From Coriaria nepalensis (Eukaryota; Streptophyta; Magnoliopsida; Cucurbitales; Coriariaceae), in NCBI GenBank assembly GCA_027186245.1, contig CP114484.1, forward strand, positions 8,526,001 through 8,590,000: a DNA stretch of 64,000 nt, written 5' to 3'. The position numbers were made by a program, and so were the translations under genes. Positions within the stretch are counted from its first letter, which is position 1; each line of letters starts with the position of its first letter. Below are positions 35,401 through 46,465 of the stretch, in pieces. The notes beneath the pieces were generated by a model, which saw only the letters and a program-made list of their open reading frames with translations, did no database searches and was not told where the DNA came from.

Positions 35401-36277
35401 AAAATCATGCCTTCTATTTTTGTGCTTTGATATTGTCAGAAAGATAATACTATAACTCTCTTCAAATTTACTTCAAATTTTAAATAAGTAAATCCTCAAT
35501 AAAAACTGAATCCTTCTTAATCGAGTTTACCCAAAATTCTTCAAATTAATATAACAATGTACGCATTCATTTCGCCCAAAATGGTACATAATTTTGTTCC
35601 CCGACGATAAAAAGCTGCATTTTCATTGTTATGTTTGAAGAACTTCATGAAAGAACGACATGACGTTTTGTGACTTTAGAAGGACCGTTGTGAGAAATAC
35701 TGTCGTGTATGTAAATAGATTAATTTATCATATTTATATATATTAATTTTATATTATTATATCAATTTAATAATATAATTTTAAATTCAATGTAGCTACA
35801 TGTAGCTGTGTACGTACCACTCTAGGAAAGGAAAAATAAGATGAGCTGAGTTGGACAAAGCTTACGTATAAAGCTTTCTTGCTCTGAAGCCATTAAGATG
35901 GGTTAAGTTAGTCACGTTTACTTTGATTCCTTTGTGGAATAGGAATAAAAATAAAAATAGAATATAAAAATAATAATAAAAAAATTTATATATATATTTG
36001 ATTACCAGAAATGCATAAAAATAAAAATGATTTTTTATATATTAATTTCAAAAATGATTAAATATGGTAATAAAATTTTAAAAAAAATCATATAAATAAA
36101 TATTTATTTTGATTCTCACTAAAAATGGCGAAAATAAAAAAACACAACACCTATTTCATTTAAGTAAAAATCAAAATTTTCATTTCATTCCGACTAAAGA
36201 ATTAAAACATGTTTGCCCTAAATTGTTGCCATAATATATACCACTAGAATGGTTTTAAGAATTACAAAAGAAGCAAT

Positions 36278-36281
<4 letters not shown>
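32426..36281. other. Intergenic between TPR gene and myo-inositol kinase
   Basis: Nearly 4 kb without a supportable gene. 32426-32900 is the 5' side of the TPR gene (CT and AT microsatellites near 32780-32810). 33300-34750 is very AT-rich with many short ORFs that translate to low-complexity sequence. A more balanced stretch at 34880-35300 was inspected for a small gene or microRNA hairpin; nothing was recognised. Confidence 0.5.

Positions 36282-36309
<28 letters not shown>
36282..36309 (+). repeat. (AT)n microsatellite
   Basis: Fourteen AT pairs, just downstream of the stop codon of the minus-strand myo-inositol kinase gene, probably in its 3' UTR or flank. Confidence 0.9.
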
Positions 36310-36351
36310 CTAAGAAAAGCTCATTGCAATTCTTTTCTAGCCAATTTACGG

Positions 36352-38288
36352 TTACAATCTAGTGTCTCTGCTTGCTTCTATGGAGTTTCCTAGTAGATTT
36401 GTATGCTGCTGCTCCGTGTAGTGACACAGGATCGGCTGCTGCTCCACTGGCTTGGGATGATTCACTGGTTGATCTAATTGGCGCTCGTGATGGGAGGGGA
36501 ATGTAAGCCCGACTTTGGCTGCTCCGAGGAGTTCGTGGAACTGTTTGTGCCCTAAAGGCTGTGAAAACATCATCAACTGATCTACAGCTCTTCTTTCGCG
36601 GCAGCTGATCGTACCCTGCATCATCCTCCTCTGCACCTCATCCTTAACTCTCTACAACAAGGGTAGAAGAAAAAACAAGGTAAGAAACGCTACTACTTAA
36701 CGGATTGAAATTGAATTAAAGGAAGGGAACTGCGCCTGTTAGAAACTGAAAGTCACAATTCAGCAATTAAAGTAATTCATCTTCTTCCCCTGTTACTTTT
36801 CCTTTGATAATTTGATTACTAGTGCAAACAAGTTTTTTTATCAGCATTATACGAACAATATCAAACTTATTCAATCCAATCATCTCTTTGTTACTCACAA
36901 GATGCCAGACCGAATACAACCGTAAACATTGTGACTTTATTAAAAAGCATAAAAAACAGGGCATCTTATGTTTCTGGCCCCAAAATTAGGACAACTCCTG
37001 TATTCTTTTCTCTATAAATCAAGAGCTCTAAAGAATAGAACATATTCTAATATCATTAGACTGTGATCAAAGTAAGCCCATAGGCCATGGCTGTAATCAA
37101 TGGCAATATACATCAGCCTACAATTTTATGTCCTCCAAGAATCCAATGAGAGTTCAAAGCAAAATCCCAGACTAGCGATACACATAATAACTATCTAGTA
37201 CTTATATGAGTTTCAATTTTGTGAAGTGAATGACCAAATCATAAGGAAACTTAGCAAAATATGGTTTGTTTCAATCAATCCTTGGCATTAGGCCATCACT
37301 GCATGTTTATGGACTTACCCTCTAGATTCTCAATTAACAAATCAAACTTATGCATTTACAGAAATTACAGAATAATCTACGACATTTACAGAAAGGAAAC
37401 AGAGAAAGAAAATACCCAAACCTGTAACAACATGGAGTCCAACTTAGGCAAGCCAATGTGGGCAACAGCAAGCGACCCAAAAAGATTTCCAAGCAAAGCA
37501 GAGTCAGGCACAGTCAATCCTTGATTAATCCCCGCAGCAAACGCACCCAGAAAGCTATCACCCGCCCCAGTTGGATCGATCTGATTGGTCGAAAAAGGCA
37601 AAACGTGAACCTCACCGTGATCCCAGTGCACCTTACACCCATCCTTCCCGTGCGTAACGACGACGCAGCAGAGCTTCCTCACCTCTTCCACATCCATAAG
37701 CTGAGCCTCCTCTGCCGACGCTTTTAGAAACCCAATCCGCGGCAATAAGTGAAAGAACCCGCTGTCCTTCAGCTCGACGAGATTTACAGTCCCGTCCGAT
37801 TTATCGAACACTCTTATCATCGCTTGAATATCCGCAAACACGAGATCGCAAATCTCGAGCATTTTCTCGAGCGTTTCGGGGAGAATCTCCCCGCCAACTC
37901 CAACCGCCATTCCAAAATTGAATCTCGCGTCGGGAAGATCCGACGGGGTGATGTGGTCGCAGGCTGTAACCCGTTTCAGGATCCTATCTCGATGCCCGTC
38001 TCCGTCGGAGTTTTCCGGGTCGAAGAAATAGGCGTGGAACAGAGTGGTTTTGGAAGTGGGGATTATGATCGGGTTGTGATGGGTTGAGTAGGCGAAGTCT
38101 GGCCCGACCTTTGAGACGGAATTGAAAGGAATCGATAGGGCGTCGAGGACGGCGGAGATGAAGGAAGCGGCGCCGCCGAGAGATTGCGCCACTGGTACGC
38201 CATCTCGGAAGAATACGTCGTGGCAATAACTGCCCACGATTAGGCCTCGGTGGGTCGGATTCTGCGTAATTTTTTGAACACTCACCAT
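36352..38288 (-). CDS. MIK: myo-Inositol kinase (pfkB/ribokinase family)
   Basis: Two exons on the minus strand, 38288-37422 and 36651-36352, encode 388 residues. The pfkB signature 2 (DPTGAGDSFLGAFAAG) is at residues 238-253, with catalytic Asp244. Other family blocks are GLIVGSYCHDVFF (N-terminal strand), SLGGAASFISAVL (sugar-side Gly-Gly), FNFGMAVGVGGEILPETLEKM and RIGFLKASAEEAQ. The order and wording match plant myo-inositol kinase, which makes inositol 3-phosphate from myo-inositol on the lipid-independent route to phytate. Exon 2 starts RVKDEVQRRMMQ, a conserved end of the kinase core, then continues about 85 Gln/His-rich residues that are probably variable. The long intron (37421-36652) is in phase 0. 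A 20-G run lies about 60 bp upstream of the start. Confidence 0.92.
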
Positions 38289-39257
38289 ATATATATCGTA
38301 TGATCACAGATTTCGATTACTTAGTAGAGATAGGAGGTTGGGGTGTTGGGGGGGGGGGGGGGGGGGGAGTAAGCGTGATGAGGAGGAGGAGGAATGAGAG
38401 TGACGAGGGGTACCATGAAAGCAAGCAGAAAGAGATCAGAAGCAAGAAAAAGGGATGAGGGACGGGGGCTTCGTGTTTGAGAACGAGCGTGTTTGTATCG
38501 GAGAAGAGAAGACAGCGCGCCAGACAGAGAGAGAAATCTCTGCGAGCTTTGAAATTTCACATCTATTTTATTTATAAAGTTGTCAGCAATCTGCATGGAT
38601 TTTGTTTGTTTTCTTATTACCTTTTCTGTGTCTCTCTCTTTTTGTTTCAAACTCTTGTATTCGAATCGAACAACACATCGAGCCTTTCTTCTTTCTCTAC
38701 GTTTGCAGACCCACAAGGAAGAATGTGAGCTCGTCAAGAAGAGGAAAAAAAGGAAGAGAAAGAAGTAAAGACATAATTTTGATTGGACTGCGCTAGTAGC
38801 TATCCTCCTTGGATCAGACAAAAAGGCAAAGAACAGGAAGACAAAGACGAAAAGGAAAAAACATAAAATGGAATTGAGCATAAAATAGAATTCAAGTGTT
38901 CATTCTTTATTTATATAATCTGATAGAAAATTTAGAATGCATCATTGTCAACCTAAAAATGGCATTTCTATCTATCCATTCTAACCGTTCTTAATGTGAC
39001 CTATTATTCTTTACATCCAAACAGTGCCTTCAAGAAATATGTAATCATAAACATGCATGCAACATACCAACAATAAAAGTGTCACCGTATTACCCTTTAT
39101 AGACAGTAGATAGAATAATAATGTATGCGTATCTTTATATATGTATATATATATACAAAAATACTTAGTAGTAATTTCTCTACCTGAAAAGTGGAAGGGG
39201 GGAACCGAAGATAGCAGGGTTATATGAATATTAAAATTCAGAAAAGGATAGAGAAGA
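38289..39257. other. Intergenic between MIK and LCYE
   Basis: Holds the MIK 5' flank (poly-G and CT-rich, 38290-38560) and the LCYE 3' flank. A 186-codon minus-strand ORF at 38321-38881 is Phe/Leu-, Arg- and Pro-rich, spans the G run, and is judged chance. Confidence 0.55.
38348..38367 (+). repeat. Poly-G tract (20 G)
   Basis: Twenty consecutive G on the plus strand, so C on the coding strand of MIK, about 60 bp upstream of its ATG. Confidence 0.85.
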
Positions 39258-42200
39258 TTATAGGGTGAGATAGGTTCTTATCATAGTTGCACCAGTAGGA
39301 TCAGAGAGTAAATGTCTAACAAGGCACATTCTCAGATCATTTGGTGCAATAACAAACATATAGAAGGAGAATAATACTAGGTCACCTGAAGAAAGAGTAG
39401 ATCCAAGAAACCCCTGCCACATCCTACACAAAAAGAAAAAAAATGCAAAATTCTTTAAACAATTTGATCTCGAGGGCCTCTTCTGTTATTCAATTTTTGT
39501 GTTTTCTTACTATAAACATATTAAGAATTGGAAATCGACTTTAAGTCCTTATTCAAGTCAGGATTAACTAATCTCAACCAAAAGAAAAATCATATCAGCA
39601 TGAATTGGTTTTGGGAAATATCAATCACAACTTGTGTGGGACGAAATTATATCTTACCATTCTGGCAAGCAGAAGAAAGTTCGAAAAAATGTTCTGATGC
39701 CTTCAATGTCCAGTTGCAGAATTAAAGCAAGCCCAAATAGAAAGAATGCCCGCTGGCGTTTCCTTTCTTGTGGCCAAAGGGAATTCCAAGCTGACAATGG
39801 AAACCAAACCAGTCGATTTCAGAGCACGGATTGTTTACAAGTTGAAGTCTATTTTCTAAACTTATAAGGCTTTAGCAGGTACAAAACAATAGTCAAAATT
39901 ATAAGCCCAGATTCCCAAAATTATAAATCAAAAGAAATCGATAGTCTTTACTCTTTATTGTGTAAAGACAAACAACTGTAATACAAAACACAATAATGAC
40001 ATAAACGCATGTGCATATTTACAGGCGTGAGTTATTTTGACGCAGATTTGATAAAGGCATAATACTGCAGGAAAATAAAATGCAGTTTAAGAGCTTCTAC
40101 TGGAGTTAATATGTAGAAAATGCCTCAAAATAACTTACCTTCCATTGAGATATTCCCATAATTTCTTCCAGTATTAAGAGTGTCCTTTGACTGCCCCTGC
40201 TTCAGGATATTTGCAATAACAGAGGCATATTTTGGGGCCTCAGACAAAGATCTCACAACCGAGTAGCCTGCTTAATGAAAGGTCGAGTAGTTTAGAGCTT
40301 TGTAGATATAGAGTTGAACAAAACATAGGCCAAGTCGTTTCACACCTGTGGCCGGGTGCACCATGCTAGCAGCTGCACCAAAAGCAAGATTTTTTTGCTC
40401 TGTATTTGGTAAGGATCCACCTACTGGAATATAAGACCATTCCTGCACCAAATTTTTTTCCTCTTATTTTCAATAGTGACCTAAAACTCACCCGTATATT
40501 TAGGGGTGGAAATAAACAAAATGCAACTGAAACCTGATACCATGAATATAAAAGATAAGCAAGGAAACAATATATACAGAAGCTTCTACTTGGAAAGATG
40601 AAAACATGTGCCAAGAAACTACCTCTTCGTATACTTTCATAATTTGGATCCCCATAGTCTTTAACCTTGACATGAGTTTTTTCTTCAATAGATCAAAAGG
40701 CATGGCATCTTTTGAAGCCAAACAAGTTTCCTGCAACTCAATTTAGCGAACTCAAATCAATTCTAGAAAATAACATACAACTACAGCTCAAAAAAACACT
40801 GACAAAACCTCAAAGAACACCCTTGTTGGAGACATAGGCATGGCATAAAGAAATGTTGGATACTGTGCTTCTACTAAACATGGATTTCCTTGTTTCGTGT
40901 AGTCCCTGTAGTCCATAAAAACCATAAGGCTAGGGTCATATGGATTGCTTTCCACCTGAACGCAAAGCACAGAATGGAATGAATTGTGAGTTGACAATGA
41001 TAGCATTATTCTCAAAAACCTGAGTCAGCACAAACTTCTCTGTCCCACATTCCTACCTCAACCTCCACACCATAAGCTGTTTGGACAGACACCTTCGGAC
41101 CACCCACTTCATACTGCAGCAGTTTCCCAGAAGCTGCTCCTGATGCAACAGTAGCAAGCCTATAATACCATGTTAGAAGTGGAAATAAGGGATAATAGCT
41201 GAACTAAAAGATATCCAGTCATAAAGGTCGGTGACTTTAAATTAAGAAATTACCCACATACCTACAGGGAACAGCAACATCACCTTCACAAGCTACTAGA
41301 CTATAACCATTTGTGGCTTCATCAATGCTTTTCACTCTTGAGCTAAGGTATGAAACACCTGAGTCGATACACCTACAAAAACATGAATATAATTATATAC
41401 CATCCAGAAACTATCAGTGGATTCAAAGACATTACAGTAAAAAAATTATTAGCCTGATTACCTTCTTAGCAGCTCCTCGTGGAGCAAATGTCTACTAACA
41501 CGCCCATAAGCACGGCCAATAAAAATAGGATTGTTGTCATCAAGATAAACGATGGTGTCCTGCCAAACATGCTCAATACACCCTTCAAGTCCAAGATCTG
41601 AATATTTGCAAAGTACACTGGATTAAGACGTGGTTCATAGATAATCACATGATTAGGAACAGCAAGAAAGAATGTCAAATGAAAAAGCCATCCTGGCCCA
41701 TTTAGAGAGAAAGAAGGGCTGCAAGCATAACATAGAGTAATCATTGCCTCCATGAGTCATCAAAGGGTATGTGTGGAGTATCTCAGTCATGTATCACATT
41801 GCTAGCCCGTCAGAATCAAATGAAGCACCAAAAAAAAAAAAAAAGCAAGAAACAGGTGAAGTAAGAATGAACTGGATTTCTAGAGAAACAGAGCCAATAC
41901 CTTTAAATTCATCCTTCCAAACACCATAGTTATTCGTAAAAGGAAGATCTGGACCAACGAGACCAACTTTTAATCCTAACTTAGCTGATTCTGCCGCCAG
42001 AGCAAGGCCAGAAGGACCACAGCCAATAACCACCAGGTCCAGTACATCATTTCCAATTGATATGGGCGGTAGCTGCATAAGTGGATAAGGGATATCTTAT
42101 AAAAGCAAAAAGACACCAAACCAAAAAATATTTAGTGCAATATAAATTAGTACAAACAAATGGTCTCTGGTAGGTGTAACATTATCAGCTGGCAAAGGTC

Positions 42201-42703
42201 TATGCAAAATAGAAACAACTTCTTGATCAAGAGATTCAGGTGAAGAACAGTACTCTTTACTCACAGACGTAAACAAAATTGACCAACTGATAGAGATACT
42301 AAAAGCAAAAGACATAATTACATGATAGTGGCCATGGTAACATATCTATAAATGTAAAAATAAATTAGGCGAATAAGAGTGTGGAAACCTTGTCAGCAAG
42401 CTTGGACTGCATTTCCATTGCCTTGTTCTGCTGCATTTCAACAAAAAGCAACTCAGAACCACCGGCCTTTATGTAATCTTCTTCATCCGCAAAACTTTCT
42501 TTCACCACCACGCAACTCTCACTCCCTGCACTAGCCCTTACTCGAACAGAACATCGACGGGAATCGTACACATCCATCGATTTTTGCTTCCTATCCAATC
42601 TTATCTTTATCCTTCTTCTATCCCTTCCTCCTGAACTGGAAGTGGTGCTAAATGAAACCGCCATTGACGCAAAATTCCGAGCTCCGAGTCTAACACACTC
42701 CAT
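39258..42703 (-). CDS. LCYE: Lycopene epsilon-cyclase, plastid
   Basis: Eleven exons on the minus strand: 42703-42389, 42072-41901, 41597-41462, 41372-41262, 41159-41057, 40955-40809, 40730-40623, 40442-40346, 40267-40139, 39790-39658, 39423-39258; 538 residues. Residues 1 to about 50 look like a chloroplast transit peptide (Ser/Arg-rich, few acids). The dinucleotide-binding fold starts at about residue 115 (DLVVIGCGPSGLALAAE). Further cyclase motifs are GCIEHVWQDT, YGRVSRHLLHEEL, ACEGDVAVP, the catalytic-region DYRDYTKQ, and SMEAWNSLWPQERKRQRAFF. The C-terminus contains hydrophobic helices (LFGLALILQLDIEG; FSFYMFVIAP). The enzyme forms the epsilon ring on lycopene, directing carotenoids to alpha-carotene and lutein. 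All eleven junctions keep frame. A G-box lies about 225 bp upstream of the start. Confidence 0.95.
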
Positions 42704-42926
42704 GATGAATCTACTACTTCTTCACGCTTTCTACACGAGGATGAACACTACGCCATTAACCAAAGTTTCGAAATGGAAGCTGAGCTTTTATATCACTGAA
42801 ACGAGAGGAAATAAAGTGTGAGCGACTCTCTAGTTCTCTCTCTGTTCAGGGATAAGGAGGGATGAAGCAGTTATAAATGAAGCGTTTTGATTTGCTGACG
42901 TGTCGAAACGGACATCCGTAATTAGC

Positions 42927-42932
42927 CACGTG
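42927..42932 (-). promoter_or_regulatory. G-box CACGTG in the LCYE promoter
   Basis: Core CACGTG within CCACGTGG, about 225 bp upstream of the LCYE ATG, with an I-box-like GATAAGG at 42851-42857 between them. G-box plus I-box pairs are typical of light-regulated plant genes and are bound by bZIP and bHLH factors such as HY5 and PIFs; carotenoid genes are known targets. Function here is inferred. Confidence 0.5.
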
Positions 42933-43496
42933 GGATATCCCCATTGGCTTGGTCATGCGAAAAAGCTATACTTATCGAAAACAAAAATAATATTTTAAAA
43001 TATTTTAATGGTGGAAAATGGAGCTCCTTCTAAATGAGTCATGAAATTCACATGAAGAAAGAAGAAGAAGATGCCCTTCAGGCTTTCCAGAAAGTCCGAA
43101 AGAAGTACTAGAATTTCTTACACAACTTCTTACACGAGCCTTTCTTACATTTTTTTCCTCTCCATTCCCTAATTTGAAATTCCCTCGCCAGCTGAAATTC
43201 CCTAATAAGCAACATACCGACATGTCGCTCGTGTCAATTTCAAAAGGGAATCGTTTCATAAATGCCGAACTGGGCCTTGCCGACATAACTTTAGCTTCAA
43301 AAGTAATCTACCTAAAACTTCCCAAAATAAGTATAATCTCCCTTAAATATGATAGAAATTGGTCGGTATTCATAATATAGTTTCCTCCAGTAGTGCCTGC
43401 AATAGTCGGGATCACGTTCGACCGGAGGCGACCTTAGTATAGCCTATTAGATGAACCGTCTCGGACCCTGAGTTTGAGCATTTTGATTTACTATTC
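42933..43496. other. LCYE upstream flank
   Basis: No gene seen. Small ORFs at 43005-43286 (minus) and 43174-43380 (plus) overlap one another and have no known content. Several ACCGAC or GTCGGT motifs occur at 43210-43430. Confidence 0.5.
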
Positions 43497-43700
43497 GGAC
43501 CCTTCAATATGTGAAGGGTCGACGGGTTGACACATCCAACACATGAAGGGTCGACGGGTTAACACCTTCAGTATGCAAGAAGGGTCGACGAGGTCGACGA
43601 GGTCGACGCCTCCAACACGTGAAGGGTCGACGGGGTCGACGCCTCCAACACATGAATGGTCGACGGGGTCGACACCTTTAGTAGGCAGAAATGGCCGATC
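43497..43700 (+). repeat. GTCGAC-rich minisatellite
   Basis: Five to six imperfect units of about 33-48 bp built around CACATGAAGGGTCGACGGGGTCGAC, with internal duplication of GAGGTCGAC at about 43588-43605. GC-rich compared with its surroundings, and full of the palindrome GTCGAC. Confidence 0.85.
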
Positions 43701-43739
43701 CCTTCAATAAGCGAAGAGTCGACAAGCCTACAAGTTAGA

Positions 43740-43862
43740 GATACTGGTTACAAAAGAGAGACGTCAGTCCGAGCATTTGAAGATGTCTATCAGAGTGTGT
43801 AGGAGATGTCGGTCCGAGTGTTAGAAGATATCAGTTTGAAATACCGATTAGAAAAGTGAGAT
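43740..43862 (+). repeat. Imperfect duplication of a ~100-bp unit
   Basis: The segment GAGATACTGGTTACAAAAG...GTCCGAGC at 43738-43776 recurs diverged as AAATACCGATTAGAAAAG...GTCCGAGC at 43838-43875. A further GTCGGTCCGAGTG lies between them. Confidence 0.65.
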
Positions 43863-43874
43863 GTTGGTCCGAGC

Positions 43875-44120
43875 TTAGGGTTTAAGGTTTAGGGTTTAAA
43901 GTTTAAGGTTTAGGGTTTAAGATTTATGGTTTAGGGTTTAATGTTTAGGGTTTAGGGTTTAGGGTTCAAGGTTTAGAGCTTAAGATTTAGGATTTAAGGT
44001 TTATGGTTTATGGTTTAGGGTTTAGGGTTTAAGGTTTAAGGTCTAAAGGTTAAGGGTTGAATGTTTAGAGCTTAAAGTTTAGGGTTTAAGGTATAGAATT
44101 TAGAGTTTAAAGGTTTAGAT
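43875..44120 (+). repeat. Degenerate interstitial telomere-type repeat (TTTAGGG)n
   Basis: About 245 bp made of GGTTTAGGGTTTAAGG-like units; perfect plant telomere heptamers TTTAGGG occur many times, mixed with variants TTTAAGG, TTTATGG and TTTAGAG. The G-rich strand is plus. It lies 2.3 kb upstream of a TRB gene encoding a telomere-repeat-binding protein. Confidence 0.85.
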
Positions 44121-44169
44121 TATCGGGCAATACTATATATATTCATCGACCAATTAGTTATATGAAATC

Positions 44170-44208
44170 GATGGCTCAATGGGTACTCAGTTCACCCATC
44201 AAGCCATC
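44170..44208 (+). repeat. Inverted repeat (hairpin) beside the telomere-like tract
   Basis: GATGGCTCAATGGGT at 44170-44184 and ACCCATCAAGCCATC at 44194-44208 pair at 13 of 15 positions around a 9-base loop. A sequence resembling the right arm (AGCTCACCCATCAGGCCGTC) also occurs near 4977-4996. Probably a subterminal piece of a DNA transposon. Confidence 0.55.
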
Positions 44209-44374
44209 AATTTTAAAGGTTAGAAACTTATAAATCATATTTATAAAATTTCATATTTGTTAAACTTACATTATATATTTATAGAATTTATAATATCATA
44301 TTTTTCAAATTTACATATATCAATATATCAAATTGTAAAATCATCACAAAATCAAAATTTCATATATCAATATA

Positions 44375-45622
44375 TTAAATGTCTATATATTTTTGATATA
44401 TGTCACATGCTATCTTACGCTGGAAAAGATTCATACGGTCATCACAAATTAGGTTTACATATAAAATTGCATGGTGATATTCTAAATATTTCAACATATA
44501 TACCACACAATCCCCTTTTACTATTTCTTTATTCTCATGCAATCCGGTGACCACCACGATCTCAAATGTTTGAAGGTTGCAGTCAGACCCACCGCTCCTC
44601 AACAAGTATAGGATAATCGTGCTCATCGGAATTAACAATTCTAATATATTATTTCTATAGTAATTGCTACTTGACAGGTTGTGCATGACCTTAATCACAC
44701 GTTTAGGAATGTCCACGACCAAATGGTCTACGTGTTGTAAGGGATGTACAAACAGTCTACGTGTCTCCATGCAATTTTAGCAACTGGTGCCTTACCATCG
44801 ACGTACGACTTCATCAAAGAATCGTCTGGAAATGCATGACTTTCTCAATCTTCCTCCTTCAAGTTCTTGAATGTCTCATTCCAATATATATGTAGGAATT
44901 GAGGGAATACTTAATCTAAGAAAGCGGCAGATTGGTCAAGCACGTCATTAAACTTCTGCTGCATCATCTGTAGTAGAAACATGTACTCATATATGCTGCA
45001 ATCATAAAGGAAAATAATAAAAACAATCAATTAGGCTAAATTGCTTTTCAGAAGTTTATTAATGTATAAATAATAGTTTTTAGAAATAGTTTTGAATGTT
45101 TACAAAACTGTTTAGCCACGACGAGAGATACATTATTGTGTGAATAAATTCCTTATCGTACTTTAGGCCATCAAAACTTATGATCAGGTCCCTGACAAAG
45201 AAAAATCAAGTTCTCATAAGCAAACAATGTAATAAATAAAATAAATCTTAAATCAAGTTAAAGTTTAAGAAAAAAAAAAATACTTACTTAACAGTGTCAG
45301 TCTCTAGCCATTTTTGCATAGCTATCTCGTTATCCTTATTTGGGGTAAGAAGCGAAGTCACCGACAATCCCTTCTTCTTTTTATATTTCCGCTTCTTCCC
45401 GATGTCTATAAAGGGAGAGGTGAGGGCCAAAGCACGCTTCTTCATCCTTTGACCCCGTCCGATCTCAATGACAGGCGGGGTCATATACGACTCTGCCGAC
45501 TCTTCTGTAACTTTCTCTTTTTGAGAAGCCGCCATTTGATGGACCATCTGAGAGGTGACAGATATTGGTAAGTATAAAAGAGATTTCGAAGGAACCATTA
45601 CATCTCTAATATTTATAAGCAT
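44375..45622 (-). pseudogene. Ulp1-type (C48) cysteine protease, broken, transposon-associated
   Basis: On the minus strand, three blocks occur in order. 45622-45284 is a Lys-rich region (RMKKRALALTSPF; GKKRKYKKKKGL) like the linker ahead of Ulp1 domains in plant transposons. 44990-44750 holds KSYVDGKAPVAKIAWRHVDCLYIPYN, interrupted by stops. 44770-44375 holds HVDHLVVDIPKRVIKV (His-Trp region) and GDCVVYMLKYLEY with the catalytic-type Cys, then FQRKIACDIY. Stops and frame changes between blocks show it is not functional. Ulp1-like domains are carried by several plant MULE and CACTA elements; the flanking repeats fit that, but no terminal repeats were identified. Confidence 0.6.
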
Positions 45623-46465
45623 CTTCTTTATCTCTCACATCCGTCTGTTCAATTTTCTAAACATCTTATCCATCTCTTCTATAATTCTCTTCTCTAAGCC
45701 ACCAATAAGATCTTTCAATCTCAATGCCGTTGTCATCTTTAGCTCAACTGCCTTCTCTTTCTTCTTCATCTACTTCTTTTTCTTCTATTTTTTCTTATAT
45801 TTCTTCTTCTTCCTCTTCTACTTCTTCATCTATTATTTTTTCTACTATTTTTTCTTCCTCTTCTACTTTTTCTACTTCTACTTCTTCTATTTATTCTACC
45901 TCTAACACCCTAGTCCAGTGTTTCACAACTTCGTCATCTTCATCCACGAAAGCTTGAAGAGTGGTCAAATACTCCTGATTTGATTTTTTCCTTGGTTGGT
46001 TATAAGATTTTACGAATGATGAGCTGTATTAAATAAATATTAAAATCAGTTTAATTTTAATTAGTATGATGAATTAAAATACTAGATGAATTAAAGAAAT
46101 GAAACATTATTTATTTTTTCTTGGTCCATTACTTGTTTTTTCCAGAATTAATGTTTTTTCCTAATTAATAATTATATATATAATTATATTATTTATTTGT
46201 AACAGAATTAATATTTATTATAATTTATATTAAATTTTGAATTTATCCTAATTTCCGCAGTTTAGATTCGTAAACACGTTTTTCGCTGCGACATCGTATT
46301 GAAGATGTTAACACACTGGCTAATCTGGTCGTTGAAACTGCTGCACCACAAATAAGCGACTCACTCTTGTTTCTCTGAAGAGAAAGGCCAGTCTGAGACA
46401 TTTGCGTACATAGTAGCCGGTCAGAGAGAGGGAGAGGGAGGGTGAGAGAGAGACGAGTGAGAGAG
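45623..46465. other. Low-complexity and AT-rich DNA upstream of TRB
   Basis: 45720-45905 is a pyrimidine-rich run of TTCTTCTTC and TTCTACTTCT units, whose ORFs encode only Phe/Tyr or Ser repeats (Glu/Lys repeats on the minus strand, so possibly the acidic N-terminal part of the Ulp1 gene). 46000-46260 is AT-rich. 46260-46465 should contain the TRB promoter and 5' UTR (GAGAGAG runs at 46425-46465). Confidence 0.5.

Noticed and set aside
38321..38881. 186-codon minus-strand ORF upstream of MIK
   Set aside because: It runs through the poly-G tract and CT-rich DNA, giving Pro, Phe and Arg runs typical of biased sequence rather than a protein.
43380..43396. CAGTAGTG read as a CACTA transposon end (CACTACTGG on the minus strand)
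   Set aside because: No matching opposite end or 3-bp duplication was found, and the orientation would place the element toward LCYE, not over the Ulp1 remnant.
45555..45957. Overlapping ORFs of Phe/Tyr and Ser repeats
   Set aside because: They are direct translations of a TTC/TAC microsatellite-like region in two frames.
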